From Candidatus Litorirhabdus singularis (GTDB lineage Bacteria; Pseudomonadota; Gammaproteobacteria; Pseudomonadales; Halieaceae), in the NCBI RefSeq assembly GCF_026262625.1, contig NZ_SHNN01000002.1:1-64000 (forward strand): a DNA stretch of 64,000 nt, written 5' to 3'. Below are positions 37,245 to 45,970 of this stretch, piece after piece (within the stretch, counting starts at the first letter, position 1; the number at the start of each line of letters is the position of its first letter). The notes below the pieces were generated by a model. That model was not told where the DNA came from, ran no database searches, and worked only from the letters and a program-made list of their open reading frames with translations. A program made the translations under genes and the position numbers.

Positions 37245-37883
37245 TCAGGCTCGCTGTTTATGCCGCCCGAAACAGGCGATATCAAGCAACGCGGTCAACG
37301 CCAGTAGCGTTAAGCCAAACAATATTCTCAGATCCCCTGGATTCAGGCTGGTTTCGATCGGGTAGGCAATAGTCTTGTCCAGTGCCGCCAGCTTGAACTC
37401 ATGACGTTCGCTCATGGCCGGATTACCGACTATCTCCATCAGGGTGCGGCGGCTGCGGTAGCGGAATATCGCTCCAGCGGTCCATTGTTCTGCCCCTTCG
37501 ATGCCGACCAGGTCGATGGTACTGTACACGGCATCACCGTAAATCACCGGGTGTGAAGCGCGCTTGAGCAGAGCGGGAAACATGTATTCCATGTAAAGCC
37601 CCATTAGCTCACCGGCGCTTGCACCTGGCTCGGCGCCCTCGACATCGGGAGGGTTGTCATTCATGTCAATCGCATTCAGCATCAAAAACTGGTTCCCGCT
37701 ATCCTCGCGGAAAAACGTCTCCATTCTGGCGATTAATTCGGGGTCGCCGCCGCGCTCCTGCATTGAGCTAACAAAAGTATCGACCTCGGCGTCGGTGAGC
37801 GGGCCGCCGAAGTCTGTATACCAGGTAACAAATACCGCATAGAGTGCTGTAGGTACTAGCCAGAGTAAAAGACGTCTGTTCAT
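37245..37883 (-). CDS. Membrane-anchored DUF1330-like protein
   Basis: 212 aa from the ATG at 37883 (GGGAA upstream). One TM at each end (NRRLLLWLVPTALYAVF; DLRILFGLTLLALTALLDI) enclosing a domain whose order QFLMLNAIDM, GLYMEYMFPALLKRASHPVIYGDAV, FRYRSRRTLMEI parallels the DUF1330 protein at 43333. So it looks like a DUF1330/dimeric alpha-beta-barrel domain tethered in the membrane. Longer reading to 38009 is rejected because it crosses operator S2. Catalytic role unknown. It shares operator S2 with the sulfatase. Confidence 0.7.
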   Translation of the reverse strand: MNRRLLLWLVPTALYAVFVTWYTDFGGPLTDAEVDTFVSSMQERGGDPELIARMETFFREDSGNQFLMLNAIDMNDNPPDVEGAEPGASAGELMGLYMEYMFPALLKRASHPVIYGDAVYSTIDLVGIEGAEQWTAGAIFRYRSRRTLMEIVGNPAMSERHEFKLAALDKTIAYPIETSLNPGDLRILFGLTLLALTALLDIACFGRHKQRA

Positions 37884-37923
37884 GTGGGTTCCCAGCTGGG
37901 TCAGTTTACAGAGAATATATATA

Positions 37924-37942
37924 ATGGCATTATCTGTGCCAA
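37924..37942 (-). promoter_or_regulatory. Operator site S2 of the WTGGCAC-N5-ATGYCRT regulon
   Basis: Read on the minus strand: TTGGCACAGATAATGCCAT. It lies 41 bp upstream of the membrane DUF1330-like gene and 86 bp upstream of the divergent sulfatase ATG (38029). AT-rich -10-like sequences flank it (ATATATA on the left; TAGAAT at 37945-37950 on the right). Confidence 0.75.
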
Positions 37943-38028
37943 AATAGAATCCACGTTTATAGCGCCGTGCAGCAGGCGCTTGTCGCGGTTTGAGGGAGCT
38001 GTAACCCACACTTATGGGAGTTCGTCAC

Positions 38029-39690
38029 ATGTTTAGAAAAATACTGTTGGTACTCTCATTGCTTGTTATCGTAGCTGCACTGGCCTGGTTCAAGCGGATT
38101 GATGTCATGCTGGCTATGGTCAAGTTTAAGTCGGAGCGGGAGCTTGTGGTGGCCCCCAACCGGGAGATCCAGTGGCAGCAGGGCCCGCAGCAAGCTAGCG
38201 GCGAGCGTCCGCCCAATATCATTCTGATTCTTGCTGATGACCTTGGCTATAACGATATTTCGACCTTCGGCGGAGGTGTCGCCGGTGGTCGCGTACAGAC
38301 GCCGCATATAGACCAACTAGCGGCCGAAGGAGCGGTGTTCAGCCAGTCTTATGCCGGTAACGCCACCTGCGCGCCCTCGCGGGCGATGATCATGACCGGG
38401 CGCTACCCAACCCGCACCGGGTTCGAGTTCACCCCCACACCGTCAGGTATGGGCCCCATGGTGTCCATGGTCGGCAGTAGCATGAAAAACGGCTTACCGC
38501 CCGCAGAGTTTAACGATGTCGGAGCGGCCGAGGCGCCTGCCTATGAATTGCAGGGTTTGCCCAGTTCTGAAGTGACTATCGCCGAGGTGCTGCGGGAACG
38601 TGGCTACCATACCGCGCATATTGGCAAGTGGCACCTGGGCAGGGGTAAGGGTTTTGCGCCCAATGACCAGGGGTTTGACGAGAGCCTGCTGATGAGCAGT
38701 GGTCTCTATTTACCGGAAGATGACCCGAATGTGGTCAACGCCAAGCTTGAGTTTGACCCGATCGACAAATTTCTGTGGGCCCGAATGGGTTATGCGGCTT
38801 CCTTTAATAATACCGGTAGTGATAGCTTTGAGCCGGGCGGCTATCTCACTGACTACTGGACCGATGAGTCCATTGCCATGATCAAGGCCAACCGCAATAG
38901 GCCGTTCTTCCTGTACCTGGCGCACTGGGGCCCGCACACGCCGCTGCAGGCGACCCGGGAGGATTATGAGGCGGTCGGGGATATCCAGCCCCATCGCTTG
39001 CGTGTGTATGCGGCCATGATACGAGCGCTGGACCGCAGCGTTGGGCGTATCATGGCAACCTTGGAAGAACAGGGCATTGCCGATAATACCGTGGTGGTAT
39101 TTTCCAGCGACAACGGCGGTGCCGGTTATATCGGGCTCGACGCAGTCAACGCGCCTTTTCGGGGCTGGAAGTTGACCAATTTTGAGGGCGGCCTGCGGGT
39201 GCCACTGCTGGTTAAATGGCCGCAGCAAATAGCGCCGAGCACGCAAGTAGATACGCCGGTCGCTCATATTGATTTGATGCCCACGCTGGCCGCGGCGGCC
39301 GGTGCAGCGGTGCCAGATGGTGTTGTTATAGACGGCCGCGACTTGCTGCCGCTAACGACCCCTGCAGGAGCTGCAGACTGGGACCGACAGACCTTGTTCT
39401 GGCAAAGCGGCTACTATCGGGTGGTGCGCCATGGGGATTGGAAGTTACAACTATCTGATAAGCCCTCGAAGGCCTGGCTGTATGACCTGGCGCAAGACCC
39501 CACCGAGCAGGTTAACTTAGCCGCCGTGCGGGCGGATAAGGTCGCAGAGCTGGGTGCTTTACTTGACGCCCATAAAGCCTCGGCGCGCCCGCCGCTGTAC
39601 CCCTATGTGGCGGAGATGCCGGTCGCCATTGATAAATCGCTGGCGGACCCCTTCCTTGAGGGAGATGAATACATTTATTGGCCCAACTAG
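38029..39690 (+). CDS. Membrane-anchored type I sulfatase
   Basis: 553 aa. TM anchor at residues 4-21, then a periplasmic sulfatase domain: metal DD at 70-71 (LADDLGYND), formylglycine motif C114-A-P-S-R118 (CAPSRAMIMTGRYP), IGKWHLG and SSDNGG. The ATG at 38029 has GGGAG eight bases upstream and is preferred over ATG 38014. It is unlike the sulfatase at 9359 in anchor type and motif detail. Downstream the GST-like gene follows 105 bp later. With the TonB receptor it suggests uptake and desulfation of a sulfated natural product. Confidence 0.93.
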   Translation: MFRKILLVLSLLVIVAALAWFKRIDVMLAMVKFKSERELVVAPNREIQWQQGPQQASGERPPNIILILADDLGYNDISTFGGGVAGGRVQTPHIDQLAAEGAVFSQSYAGNATCAPSRAMIMTGRYPTRTGFEFTPTPSGMGPMVSMVGSSMKNGLPPAEFNDVGAAEAPAYELQGLPSSEVTIAEVLRERGYHTAHIGKWHLGRGKGFAPNDQGFDESLLMSSGLYLPEDDPNVVNAKLEFDPIDKFLWARMGYAASFNNTGSDSFEPGGYLTDYWTDESIAMIKANRNRPFFLYLAHWGPHTPLQATREDYEAVGDIQPHRLRVYAAMIRALDRSVGRIMATLEEQGIADNTVVVFSSDNGGAGYIGLDAVNAPFRGWKLTNFEGGLRVPLLVKWPQQIAPSTQVDTPVAHIDLMPTLAAAAGAAVPDGVVIDGRDLLPLTTPAGAADWDRQTLFWQSGYYRVVRHGDWKLQLSDKPSKAWLYDLAQDPTEQVNLAAVRADKVAELGALLDAHKASARPPLYPYVAEMPVAIDKSLADPFLEGDEYIYWPN

Positions 39691-39795
39691 CGGCAACAGC
39701 GCCATCGGGGACTAGCAGCCGGTGGTATTGGCAGATAACAGGCCCTGCGCGGCGCTGTATTTTTCGAAAGCGCCGCACGATAAGGAATTGCAAGC

Positions 39796-40920
39796 ATGAA
39801 CGATATTCACCGGCTTTACGCCATTACCCACTCGCTTTACTCCGGTCGCGCTCGCGCGTACCTGATCAAGCAGGGGATTGCCTTCCGCGAGTTGTCTACC
39901 GGGCATGAAAGTTTCAAAGCCGAAGTATTGCCCAAGGCGGGCATACCGACCATTCCAACACTGGTGACGCCGGACGGGGAGGTTATCCGTGATGGCGCGG
40001 CGATTATTGAGCACTTTGAGGCTTCCAGTGGCCGGCCCAGCCAACCGCTTGGGCCGCGTCAGCGCATCATGAGTGCGTTGTTTGATGTGATTGGCACCGA
40101 CGGCTTGTTGCGTCCGGCCATGCATTATCGCTGGAACTTCGAGGACAACCTCGATTTTATTCATTACCACTTTCTGCATTCACAGCGGGACCTGCCACAG
40201 CGGCAGGAGAAAACCGAGCACATGATGGGCAGAATGCGTTTTGCGGCACAGATGTTTGGCGTCAATGATGAGACCACACCACTGGTAGAAGAACTGTACC
40301 TGGACTATCTGGCGGCCCTTGATAAGCACTTTGGCCAATACCCCTACCTGCTCGGTTGGCGCCCCTGTATTGGTGATTTTGGCTTGCTGGCGCCCATGTA
40401 TGCCCACCTGGGTCGAGATCCTTATCCGGCGCAGCTGATGCAGCAGCGTGCGGTGCGCGTCTATCGTTGGGTTGAGCGTATGAATCGGGCCGACCAGGAT
40501 GTACCTGAATTTTTTGACCCCGGCTCAGATTTTCTGGCGGATGATGAAGTGCCTGAGACTCTGATAGCGGTGCTGCGAATTCTGGCTGAGGACTTCATTC
40601 CCGAGACCCGCGCAGCGGCAGAGGCAATTAACCGGTGGCTAGAGGAAAAACAGCCAGAGCAGGGTGCCCCGGCAGTGCTGCGCTTGAGTGAGGGTATGGG
40701 TAATGCTGAGTTTGCGGTCAGAGGTCAGTCGATGACTGCCATTGCCCAGCCCTACCGATTCTATCTGCTGCAACGCGTGCAAGAAGAATATGCCGCGCTG
40801 GCTGCCGATGAGCAGGCCAGCGTCAAGCAGTTGCTGGAAGCATGTGGCATGAGCGCGGTACTCGCTATTACCTTGCAGCGATCGCTGGGACGTGCCAATA
40901 ACCTGGAGGTATGGTTGTAG
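39796..40920 (+). CDS. GST-fold protein, long form
   Basis: 374 aa. An N-terminal thioredoxin-like domain (ITHSLYSGRARAYLIKQGI, IPTIPTLVTPDG, DGAAIIEHFE with the GSH-binding D-G-x-x-I) is followed by an all-helical domain and a C-terminal extension of about 120 residues, unlike the normal 200-230 aa GST. The C-terminal part (RFYLLQRVQEEYAAL, QLLEACG) resembles the protein at 44909, so they are paralogues. Glutathione-dependent dehalogenation, ring opening or isomerisation are possible. Confidence 0.82.
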   Translation: MNDIHRLYAITHSLYSGRARAYLIKQGIAFRELSTGHESFKAEVLPKAGIPTIPTLVTPDGEVIRDGAAIIEHFEASSGRPSQPLGPRQRIMSALFDVIGTDGLLRPAMHYRWNFEDNLDFIHYHFLHSQRDLPQRQEKTEHMMGRMRFAAQMFGVNDETTPLVEELYLDYLAALDKHFGQYPYLLGWRPCIGDFGLLAPMYAHLGRDPYPAQLMQQRAVRVYRWVERMNRADQDVPEFFDPGSDFLADDEVPETLIAVLRILAEDFIPETRAAAEAINRWLEEKQPEQGAPAVLRLSEGMGNAEFAVRGQSMTAIAQPYRFYLLQRVQEEYAALAADEQASVKQLLEACGMSAVLAITLQRSLGRANNLEVWL

Positions 40921-40929
40921 GCGCCGGCG

Positions 40930-43152
40930 CTAAAACTCATACCGGACTGTCGCACCGTAGGTGCGTGGGGGCGCCAGGAAGTAGGCATCCATCCCGGTAA
41001 AAGGCAAAGTGACAACGGTTTGGCTGGCGTACTTGTCTTCGGTGAGGTTTTTGCCCCAAACAGAGATGTTCCAGTTATCGTTGCGCCAGCCCAATTTCAG
41101 ATTGAGTAACTGGCGGTCGTCGAAATCCTTGGCTTGCAAGTTATCAGCGCTGGCGACATTGGTGCTGTGGTCATCCATGAAAATGTAGTCCCCGCGCAGG
41201 TAGATACCGCCGTCCGCGAATGGCAGCATCAGGGTGGCACCCAGGTTGCCGCTAAAGTCGGCGGTAAACGGTAATTTGAGACCGTCATTCGGTCCATCGG
41301 TAATCTCGTAATCGTGCATGTAAAGCAGACCTGCTCTCAGCATGAGGTTGGGCAGGGGCGCCGCCTCCACCTGCAGGTCCACACCTGATGTTTGTACTTC
41401 CGCTGCGTTGCTGACAAAGGTTCCCGCGCCAGATTCCAGTTGCTGTTGGTTCTGGTACTCCTTGATCTCAGTGTAAAAAGCGGTGGCATTGATGCGCAGG
41501 GTTGCATCCAGTAGCGTTGACTTGATTCCCAATTCATAGGTCAGGGTCTCTTCATCATCAAATTCACGGTCCTCCTCGCTGCCACTGACCGTATTAAAGC
41601 CGCCTGACTTGGTGCCGGTAGCCGCGCTTGCAAACACCATGGTGTCGTCACCCAAATCAGCACTGGCGCGCAGCAGCCAGTCAATATTGTCTTTACTGCG
41701 CTCGAAGCTGGCATCAATGGGGGTAGCAATCGAGTCCAGCAGTGACCTGCCCAATATAATGGCGGCGGGTGCGGTTGAATCAGTCACCGAAAGCAGGTCT
41801 GCGCGTTTTTCTTCGTCGGTCCAGCGCAGGCCGCCGGTAACGTGCCAGCGCTCACCAAGGTGCCAGGTGGCCTGTCCGAAAACAGCCAGGGATTCTGTCT
41901 CCAGTTTATTCTCGCCGCTGAGCGAATCGCCGGCCGCGGCAAGAAATCCTATCGGCGCCGGTAGCGGCAAGTCCAGTTGGCTGGCAACGGGTACCAGGTC
42001 GTCTCCGATAAAAACAAAAGCTGAGCCATCGCCGCGCTCGGTGGTCTGCTCGTAATAGAACAGTCCAACCATGTAATCCAGTGAGTCACCAACTTCAGCC
42101 GAAAAACGCAGCTCTTGGGATAGGCTTTCACCGGTATAGGTGTCGTCTACAATTGACAGTGCATCCAACTGGGAGCGGTCGGCATCGGTGCTGCTGGCAT
42201 AGTCATACTGGTTCCAGGCTGTTATAGACTTGACGCTACCCCAGTCACCTTCATAGTCCACAACCAGTGAGGCCAGGTCCGACTCCATCTCAAAGGCACT
42301 GTCGACATCGACGGCTATTTCATAGTCATAGGGATCATTCTTGTCACGTGCCAGCCCCTGTGCCTCCAGCGCCGTGTTCACCACCTCGGTCTGGACCGCA
42401 TCGGCGCCGCAGCAGGTGGTGTCGCGCTTTACGCGACCCGCGCTGAGCATTACATTCCACGCATCGCCTGGCTGCCATTCCAACTTGCCGCGCAAATTCC
42501 AGTCATCGGCATCGTTTAGATCAGCGCCGCCGCCATTTTCAAGGTAGCCGTCGTGCTTATGCACATTGCCGGATAAACGATAGGCGAGGGAATCCGACAC
42601 CGGGCCGGAAATGGACGCCGTGTACCTTTGCATGGCGTAGTTGCCAGCGGTGATCTCGAGGTGGCCTTCCAACTGGTCAAAGTTAGGCGACTGGGTGATC
42701 ACGCTGATGGCGCCGGCGTTGGTGTTCTTGCCGTAGAGCGTACCCTGCGGACCCTGTAGCACTTCGATACGCTCGATATCCGAGAGATCCGACATGCCCA
42801 GGCCGGAACGTCCCATAAAAACGCCGTCGATGAACAGGCCTACCGAGGGTTCCAGTGCGGGGTCCGTTTGTGCAGTGCCGATGCCCCTGATGGTCATGCG
42901 CGCATTGAAAGGGCTGATATTGGTGTTGATATTTAGGCTGGGGGTTAGCACCGCCAAATCCTGGGCGTCATTGATGCCGGCTTCGAGGATCGTGTCAGCG
43001 TCAAAGGCGTTAACTGTGACGGCGATATCCTGCAGGCTCTCAGCCTTTTTAGTGGCTGTAACTATAACTTCTTCTAAAACTCCAGCTGCAAGCACGCCTT
43101 GGCTCATCATGGCCAGGGCAGCGGCGGTGGCTACCGAATTTAGATTTTTCAT
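40930..43152 (-). CDS. TonB-dependent outer-membrane receptor
   Basis: 740 aa. A signal peptide (ending VLAAG), then LEEVIVTATKKAESLQDIAVTV near the mature N terminus (TonB-box region), a plug domain with IRGIGTAQTD, VFMGRSGLG, RIEVLQGPQGTLYGKNTNAGAISV, and a 22-strand barrel closing with TVRYEF. The type (alternative-substrate receptors, non-siderophore-like) is common in marine bacteria. It is convergent with the GST-like gene. Operator S3 lies 50 bp upstream of the ATG. Ligand unknown; sulfated or halogenated organics are proposed from the neighbours. Confidence 0.93.
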   Translation of the reverse strand: MKNLNSVATAAALAMMSQGVLAAGVLEEVIVTATKKAESLQDIAVTVNAFDADTILEAGINDAQDLAVLTPSLNINTNISPFNARMTIRGIGTAQTDPALEPSVGLFIDGVFMGRSGLGMSDLSDIERIEVLQGPQGTLYGKNTNAGAISVITQSPNFDQLEGHLEITAGNYAMQRYTASISGPVSDSLAYRLSGNVHKHDGYLENGGGADLNDADDWNLRGKLEWQPGDAWNVMLSAGRVKRDTTCCGADAVQTEVVNTALEAQGLARDKNDPYDYEIAVDVDSAFEMESDLASLVVDYEGDWGSVKSITAWNQYDYASSTDADRSQLDALSIVDDTYTGESLSQELRFSAEVGDSLDYMVGLFYYEQTTERGDGSAFVFIGDDLVPVASQLDLPLPAPIGFLAAAGDSLSGENKLETESLAVFGQATWHLGERWHVTGGLRWTDEEKRADLLSVTDSTAPAAIILGRSLLDSIATPIDASFERSKDNIDWLLRASADLGDDTMVFASAATGTKSGGFNTVSGSEEDREFDDEETLTYELGIKSTLLDATLRINATAFYTEIKEYQNQQQLESGAGTFVSNAAEVQTSGVDLQVEAAPLPNLMLRAGLLYMHDYEITDGPNDGLKLPFTADFSGNLGATLMLPFADGGIYLRGDYIFMDDHSTNVASADNLQAKDFDDRQLLNLKLGWRNDNWNISVWGKNLTEDKYASQTVVTLPFTGMDAYFLAPPRTYGATVRYEF

Positions 43153-43201
43153 AGCGATACATCCCTTAAGTTTGTTATATGTATTCGAATATCATATTAT
43201 A

Positions 43202-43220
43202 ATGGCACAAACTATGCCAT
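43202..43220 (+). promoter_or_regulatory. Operator site S3 of the WTGGCAC-N5-ATGYCRT regulon
   Basis: ATGGCACAAACTATGCCAT between the divergent TonB receptor (start 43152) and the DUF1330 gene (start 43333). It is the most symmetric site. A minus-strand TATAAT abuts its left edge (43196-43201) and a plus-strand TATAAT abuts its right edge (43220-43225), so a bound protein would cover the core promoter on both sides. Confidence 0.8.
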
Positions 43221-43332
43221 ATAATAAATAGAGCAATATTTTTGATAGATTATTTTTTTGCTCGATGTCAATTGAGCGGCCTGACGCGCCCAGTGTCACT
43301 CGAAGCGAGTAAAATTAAATAGAGGACGTATT

Positions 43333-43773
43333 ATGAAGGTCGAAAACGCACTAATGCCTGATCAGGAGCAAGTCGCTGGGTTTTTTGAGCCGGGGGACGC
43401 GGCGCCGATCTATATGGTGAACCTTTTGAAATTCAAAGATCGGGCCGTGTACGCAGATGGACGCGAAACGAGCCTGAGCGGGAGGGAAGCGTATGAGCTT
43501 TATTCCCAGGGTGTCGTCAATTGCCTGGCTTTGGTAGGCGGCAAAGTTGAGTTTGCCGGTAATGTCAGTAGGCTTGTCATTGGTAAAGTAGACGACTTGT
43601 GGGATGAAGTAGCTATTGCCATGTATCCCAGTCGTGCGGCCATGGCGCAGATGATGCAGCTGGATGAGATCAAGGAGATCGGGGAGCATCGTGCCGCCGG
43701 TCTGGCGGGACAGCTCAACATTGAAACCGTAGTAAACCCTGTATTCACTAATCCGGGAACTGCTGCGCAATAA
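43333..43773 (+). CDS. DUF1330 domain protein
   Basis: 146 aa. IYMVNLLKFKDRAVY, GREAYELYSQGV, AIAMYPSRAAMAQMM is the usual order of the DUF1330 (dimeric alpha-beta-barrel) family. No catalytic role is firmly known. ATG with AGGACG upstream. It is probably soluble, in contrast to the related anchored domain at 37245. It is followed 88 bp later by the dehalogenase operon, and operator S3 is 112 bp upstream. Confidence 0.85.
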   Translation: MKVENALMPDQEQVAGFFEPGDAAPIYMVNLLKFKDRAVYADGRETSLSGREAYELYSQGVVNCLALVGGKVEFAGNVSRLVIGKVDDLWDEVAIAMYPSRAAMAQMMQLDEIKEIGEHRAAGLAGQLNIETVVNPVFTNPGTAAQ

Positions 43774-43818
43774 CCATCCGCGCGCTGGAGAGATGATAAT
43801 TTTTCTGTCCATATCTTA

Positions 43819-43837
43819 ACGGCATACTATGTGCCAT
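43819..43837 (-). promoter_or_regulatory. Operator site S4 of the WTGGCAC-N5-ATGYCRT regulon
   Basis: Read on the minus strand: ATGGCACATAGTATGCCGT. It ends 24 bp upstream of the dehalogenase-like ATG (43862), with a possible -10 (TACTAT) inside it at 43825-43830. It would control the operon 43862-47191. Confidence 0.75.
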
Positions 43838-43861
43838 AACAAAGACAAGGTGAACTAATCT

Positions 43862-44857
43862 ATGCAATACCAGCGGACCCCTGACGAGCGTTTTGAAAAC
43901 CTGGAGGACTACCCCTTTCAGCCCCATTACTTGCAAATAGACGATGGGGAAGGTGGTGAGCTAAGAGTGCACCATCTGGACGAGGGCCCTGCTGATGGGC
44001 CCTTGATTCTGTTGATGCACGGTCAGCCCGCCTGGTCATATCTCTACCGCTATATGATTCCGCCGCTGGTCGCAGCCGGGTTTCGTGTGGTGGCGCCTGA
44101 CTTTATTGGTTTTGGTCGCTCCGACAAACCAACCCGCAGGCAGGATTATACCTATGCACGCCATATTGCCTGGATGAGTCAGTGGCTAACGGCGCTCGGT
44201 CTCACGGATATCACTCTGTTCTGCCAGGACTGGGGCAGTTTGATCGGGCTCCGCATGGTGACCGCTTTTCCTGAGCGGTTTGCCAATGTGGTGTTGTCCA
44301 ATGGGGGTATGCCGACCGGGATGATTCCGCCTGAGTATGCGGACTTCTTGAAAGAAGCTTACACAACGCTGCCTGTGGTCAAGGCTGAGGAACTGGAAGA
44401 GCGCTTTAATGATACCTCCGGGATACCCGGGTTTCTGTATTGGCGCAAATTCTGTGCTGAATGCCCCGACCTTGAAATTGGTGAATTGATGACGGCGGTA
44501 GCCACCTCGCCATTGTCTGAATCGGCGGCGGCTGCCTACAGTGCGCCCTTTCCCGATCAGACTTACATGGCAGGGGCGCGCCAATTTCCTAGCCTGGTAC
44601 CTGTGTTTCACGATGAGGCCGAGGTCGAGGAGAACACGGCGGCCTGGCAAGTGCTGAGCAAGTTTGATAAGCCGTTTATGCTGGCGTTTGCCGATAATGA
44701 TCCGGTAACCGCTGGTGGCGACAAAAAATTCCTGGAAACCGTGCCAGGCGCGCGTGGCGTTGCCCATCGCACCATTGAAAATGCTGGCCACTTTGTGCAG
44801 CAGGAGCAGCCCGAGCAGTGTGTGCAGGCGATACTGGATGTGATTAATGGCGGCTAA
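43862..44857 (+). CDS. Haloalkane dehalogenase-like hydrolase, cytoplasmic
   Basis: 331 aa, DhlA-type core without signal peptide. HGQPAWSYLYRYMIPPL, PDFIGFGRSDKP, nucleophile D123 with halide-binding W124 (CQDWGSLIG), acid in ADNDPVTAGG and catalytic His in NAGHFVQQE. The oxyanion residue is Gln (HGQP), as in the paralogue at 29821. First gene of an operon with a GST-like protein and an acyl-CoA dehydrogenase; operator S4 lies directly upstream. Substrate may be a halogenated or other activated C-X compound; not proven. Confidence 0.87.
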   Translation: MQYQRTPDERFENLEDYPFQPHYLQIDDGEGGELRVHHLDEGPADGPLILLMHGQPAWSYLYRYMIPPLVAAGFRVVAPDFIGFGRSDKPTRRQDYTYARHIAWMSQWLTALGLTDITLFCQDWGSLIGLRMVTAFPERFANVVLSNGGMPTGMIPPEYADFLKEAYTTLPVVKAEELEERFNDTSGIPGFLYWRKFCAECPDLEIGELMTAVATSPLSESAAAAYSAPFPDQTYMAGARQFPSLVPVFHDEAEVEENTAAWQVLSKFDKPFMLAFADNDPVTAGGDKKFLETVPGARGVAHRTIENAGHFVQQEQPEQCVQAILDVINGG

Positions 44858-44908
44858 TTTCTGGCTGCCGCGCATTTAACTATTTTTTGGCTAAACAGAG
44901 CATTCCTT

Positions 44909-45952
44909 ATGTCTTCAGATGAACCTTTACGACTCGTCGGTGGAACCGGCTCGCCTTATACCCATAAAATGGTGGCGTTGCTGCGCTACCGGCATATTCC
45001 CTATGCCATTGAGTGGGGCGATCCGGCCAATTTTCTGGATTCTCTGCAGGTGGAGCAACCAAAGCCGATATTTATGCCGACCTTCGTGTTTCAGGACGCG
45101 GCTGGTGAGCTGGAAGCAGCCTGTGACTCGACGCCCATTATCCGACGCCTGGAAGCGATGTATCCAGAGCGCTCCGTGCTGCCGAACGATCCGGTGCTGG
45201 CGTTTCTGGACTACCTGCTGGAAGACTTTGCTGACGAGTGGTGCACCAAGTACATGTTTCACTACCGCTGGTATCCAGCAGCAGACGCCGACAACGCCGG
45301 CACGCTGCTGCCGCTTAGTGTGGATGTGAGTCTGCCTAGCGAAGCCCATGCGCATTTCAAGACCTACATAACTGACCGGCAAGTCGGGCGTCTGTATGTA
45401 GTCGGTTCCAACGACACCACGGCACCGGTGATTGATGCCAGCTATCGACGCTTTCTGGCGGCGATGGAAAGTCACCTGGGCAACCAGAAGTTTATGCTGG
45501 GCGCGCGCCCGGGCGCTGGCGATTTTGGATTGTTCGGCCAGCTCACGCAGTTGGTAGCCTTTGATCCAACGCCCCGGGCTATCGCCCATGAAGTGTCGCC
45601 GCGCACGGTCGCCTGGGTAGATCACATGCGCGACCAGTCGGGTTGTCATCCGGCCGAGAGTGATTGGCTAGCCCTGGAAGATCAGCCCGACAGCCTGCGC
45701 GAGTTGCTGGCGGAAGTAGGGCGCGTATACGCGCCGGCGCAATTAGCGAACGCAGAGGCAGTGCGCGCTGGTGAAAAGACCTGGGAGAGCCAGATTGACG
45801 GCGCTGCCTGGACGCAGCGGACTTTTCCGTATCAGGCTAAATGCCTGCAATGGACCAATGAGCGCTACCAGGCGCTGAGCACCGAGGAACGCGCGCGGGT
45901 TGACCAGCTGCTGGCCGGTACCGGTGTTGAGAGTATGTTGTTTACTGATTAA
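44909..45952 (+). CDS. GST-fold protein, long form, paralogue of 39796
   Basis: 347 aa. N-terminal thioredoxin-like domain (GTGSPYTHKMVALLRYRHI, PTFVFQDAAGELEAACDST) and a helical C-terminal domain extended beyond typical GSTs, sharing RYQALSTEERARVDQLL-type end sequence with the protein at 39796. Probably uses glutathione on an electrophilic intermediate. It lies between the dehalogenase and ACAD genes, 51 bp and 18 bp apart, so one operon. Confidence 0.82.
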   Translation: MSSDEPLRLVGGTGSPYTHKMVALLRYRHIPYAIEWGDPANFLDSLQVEQPKPIFMPTFVFQDAAGELEAACDSTPIIRRLEAMYPERSVLPNDPVLAFLDYLLEDFADEWCTKYMFHYRWYPAADADNAGTLLPLSVDVSLPSEAHAHFKTYITDRQVGRLYVVGSNDTTAPVIDASYRRFLAAMESHLGNQKFMLGARPGAGDFGLFGQLTQLVAFDPTPRAIAHEVSPRTVAWVDHMRDQSGCHPAESDWLALEDQPDSLRELLAEVGRVYAPAQLANAEAVRAGEKTWESQIDGAAWTQRTFPYQAKCLQWTNERYQALSTEERARVDQLLAGTGVESMLFTD

Positions 45953-45970
45953 GGAATAGGGATACCAGCT

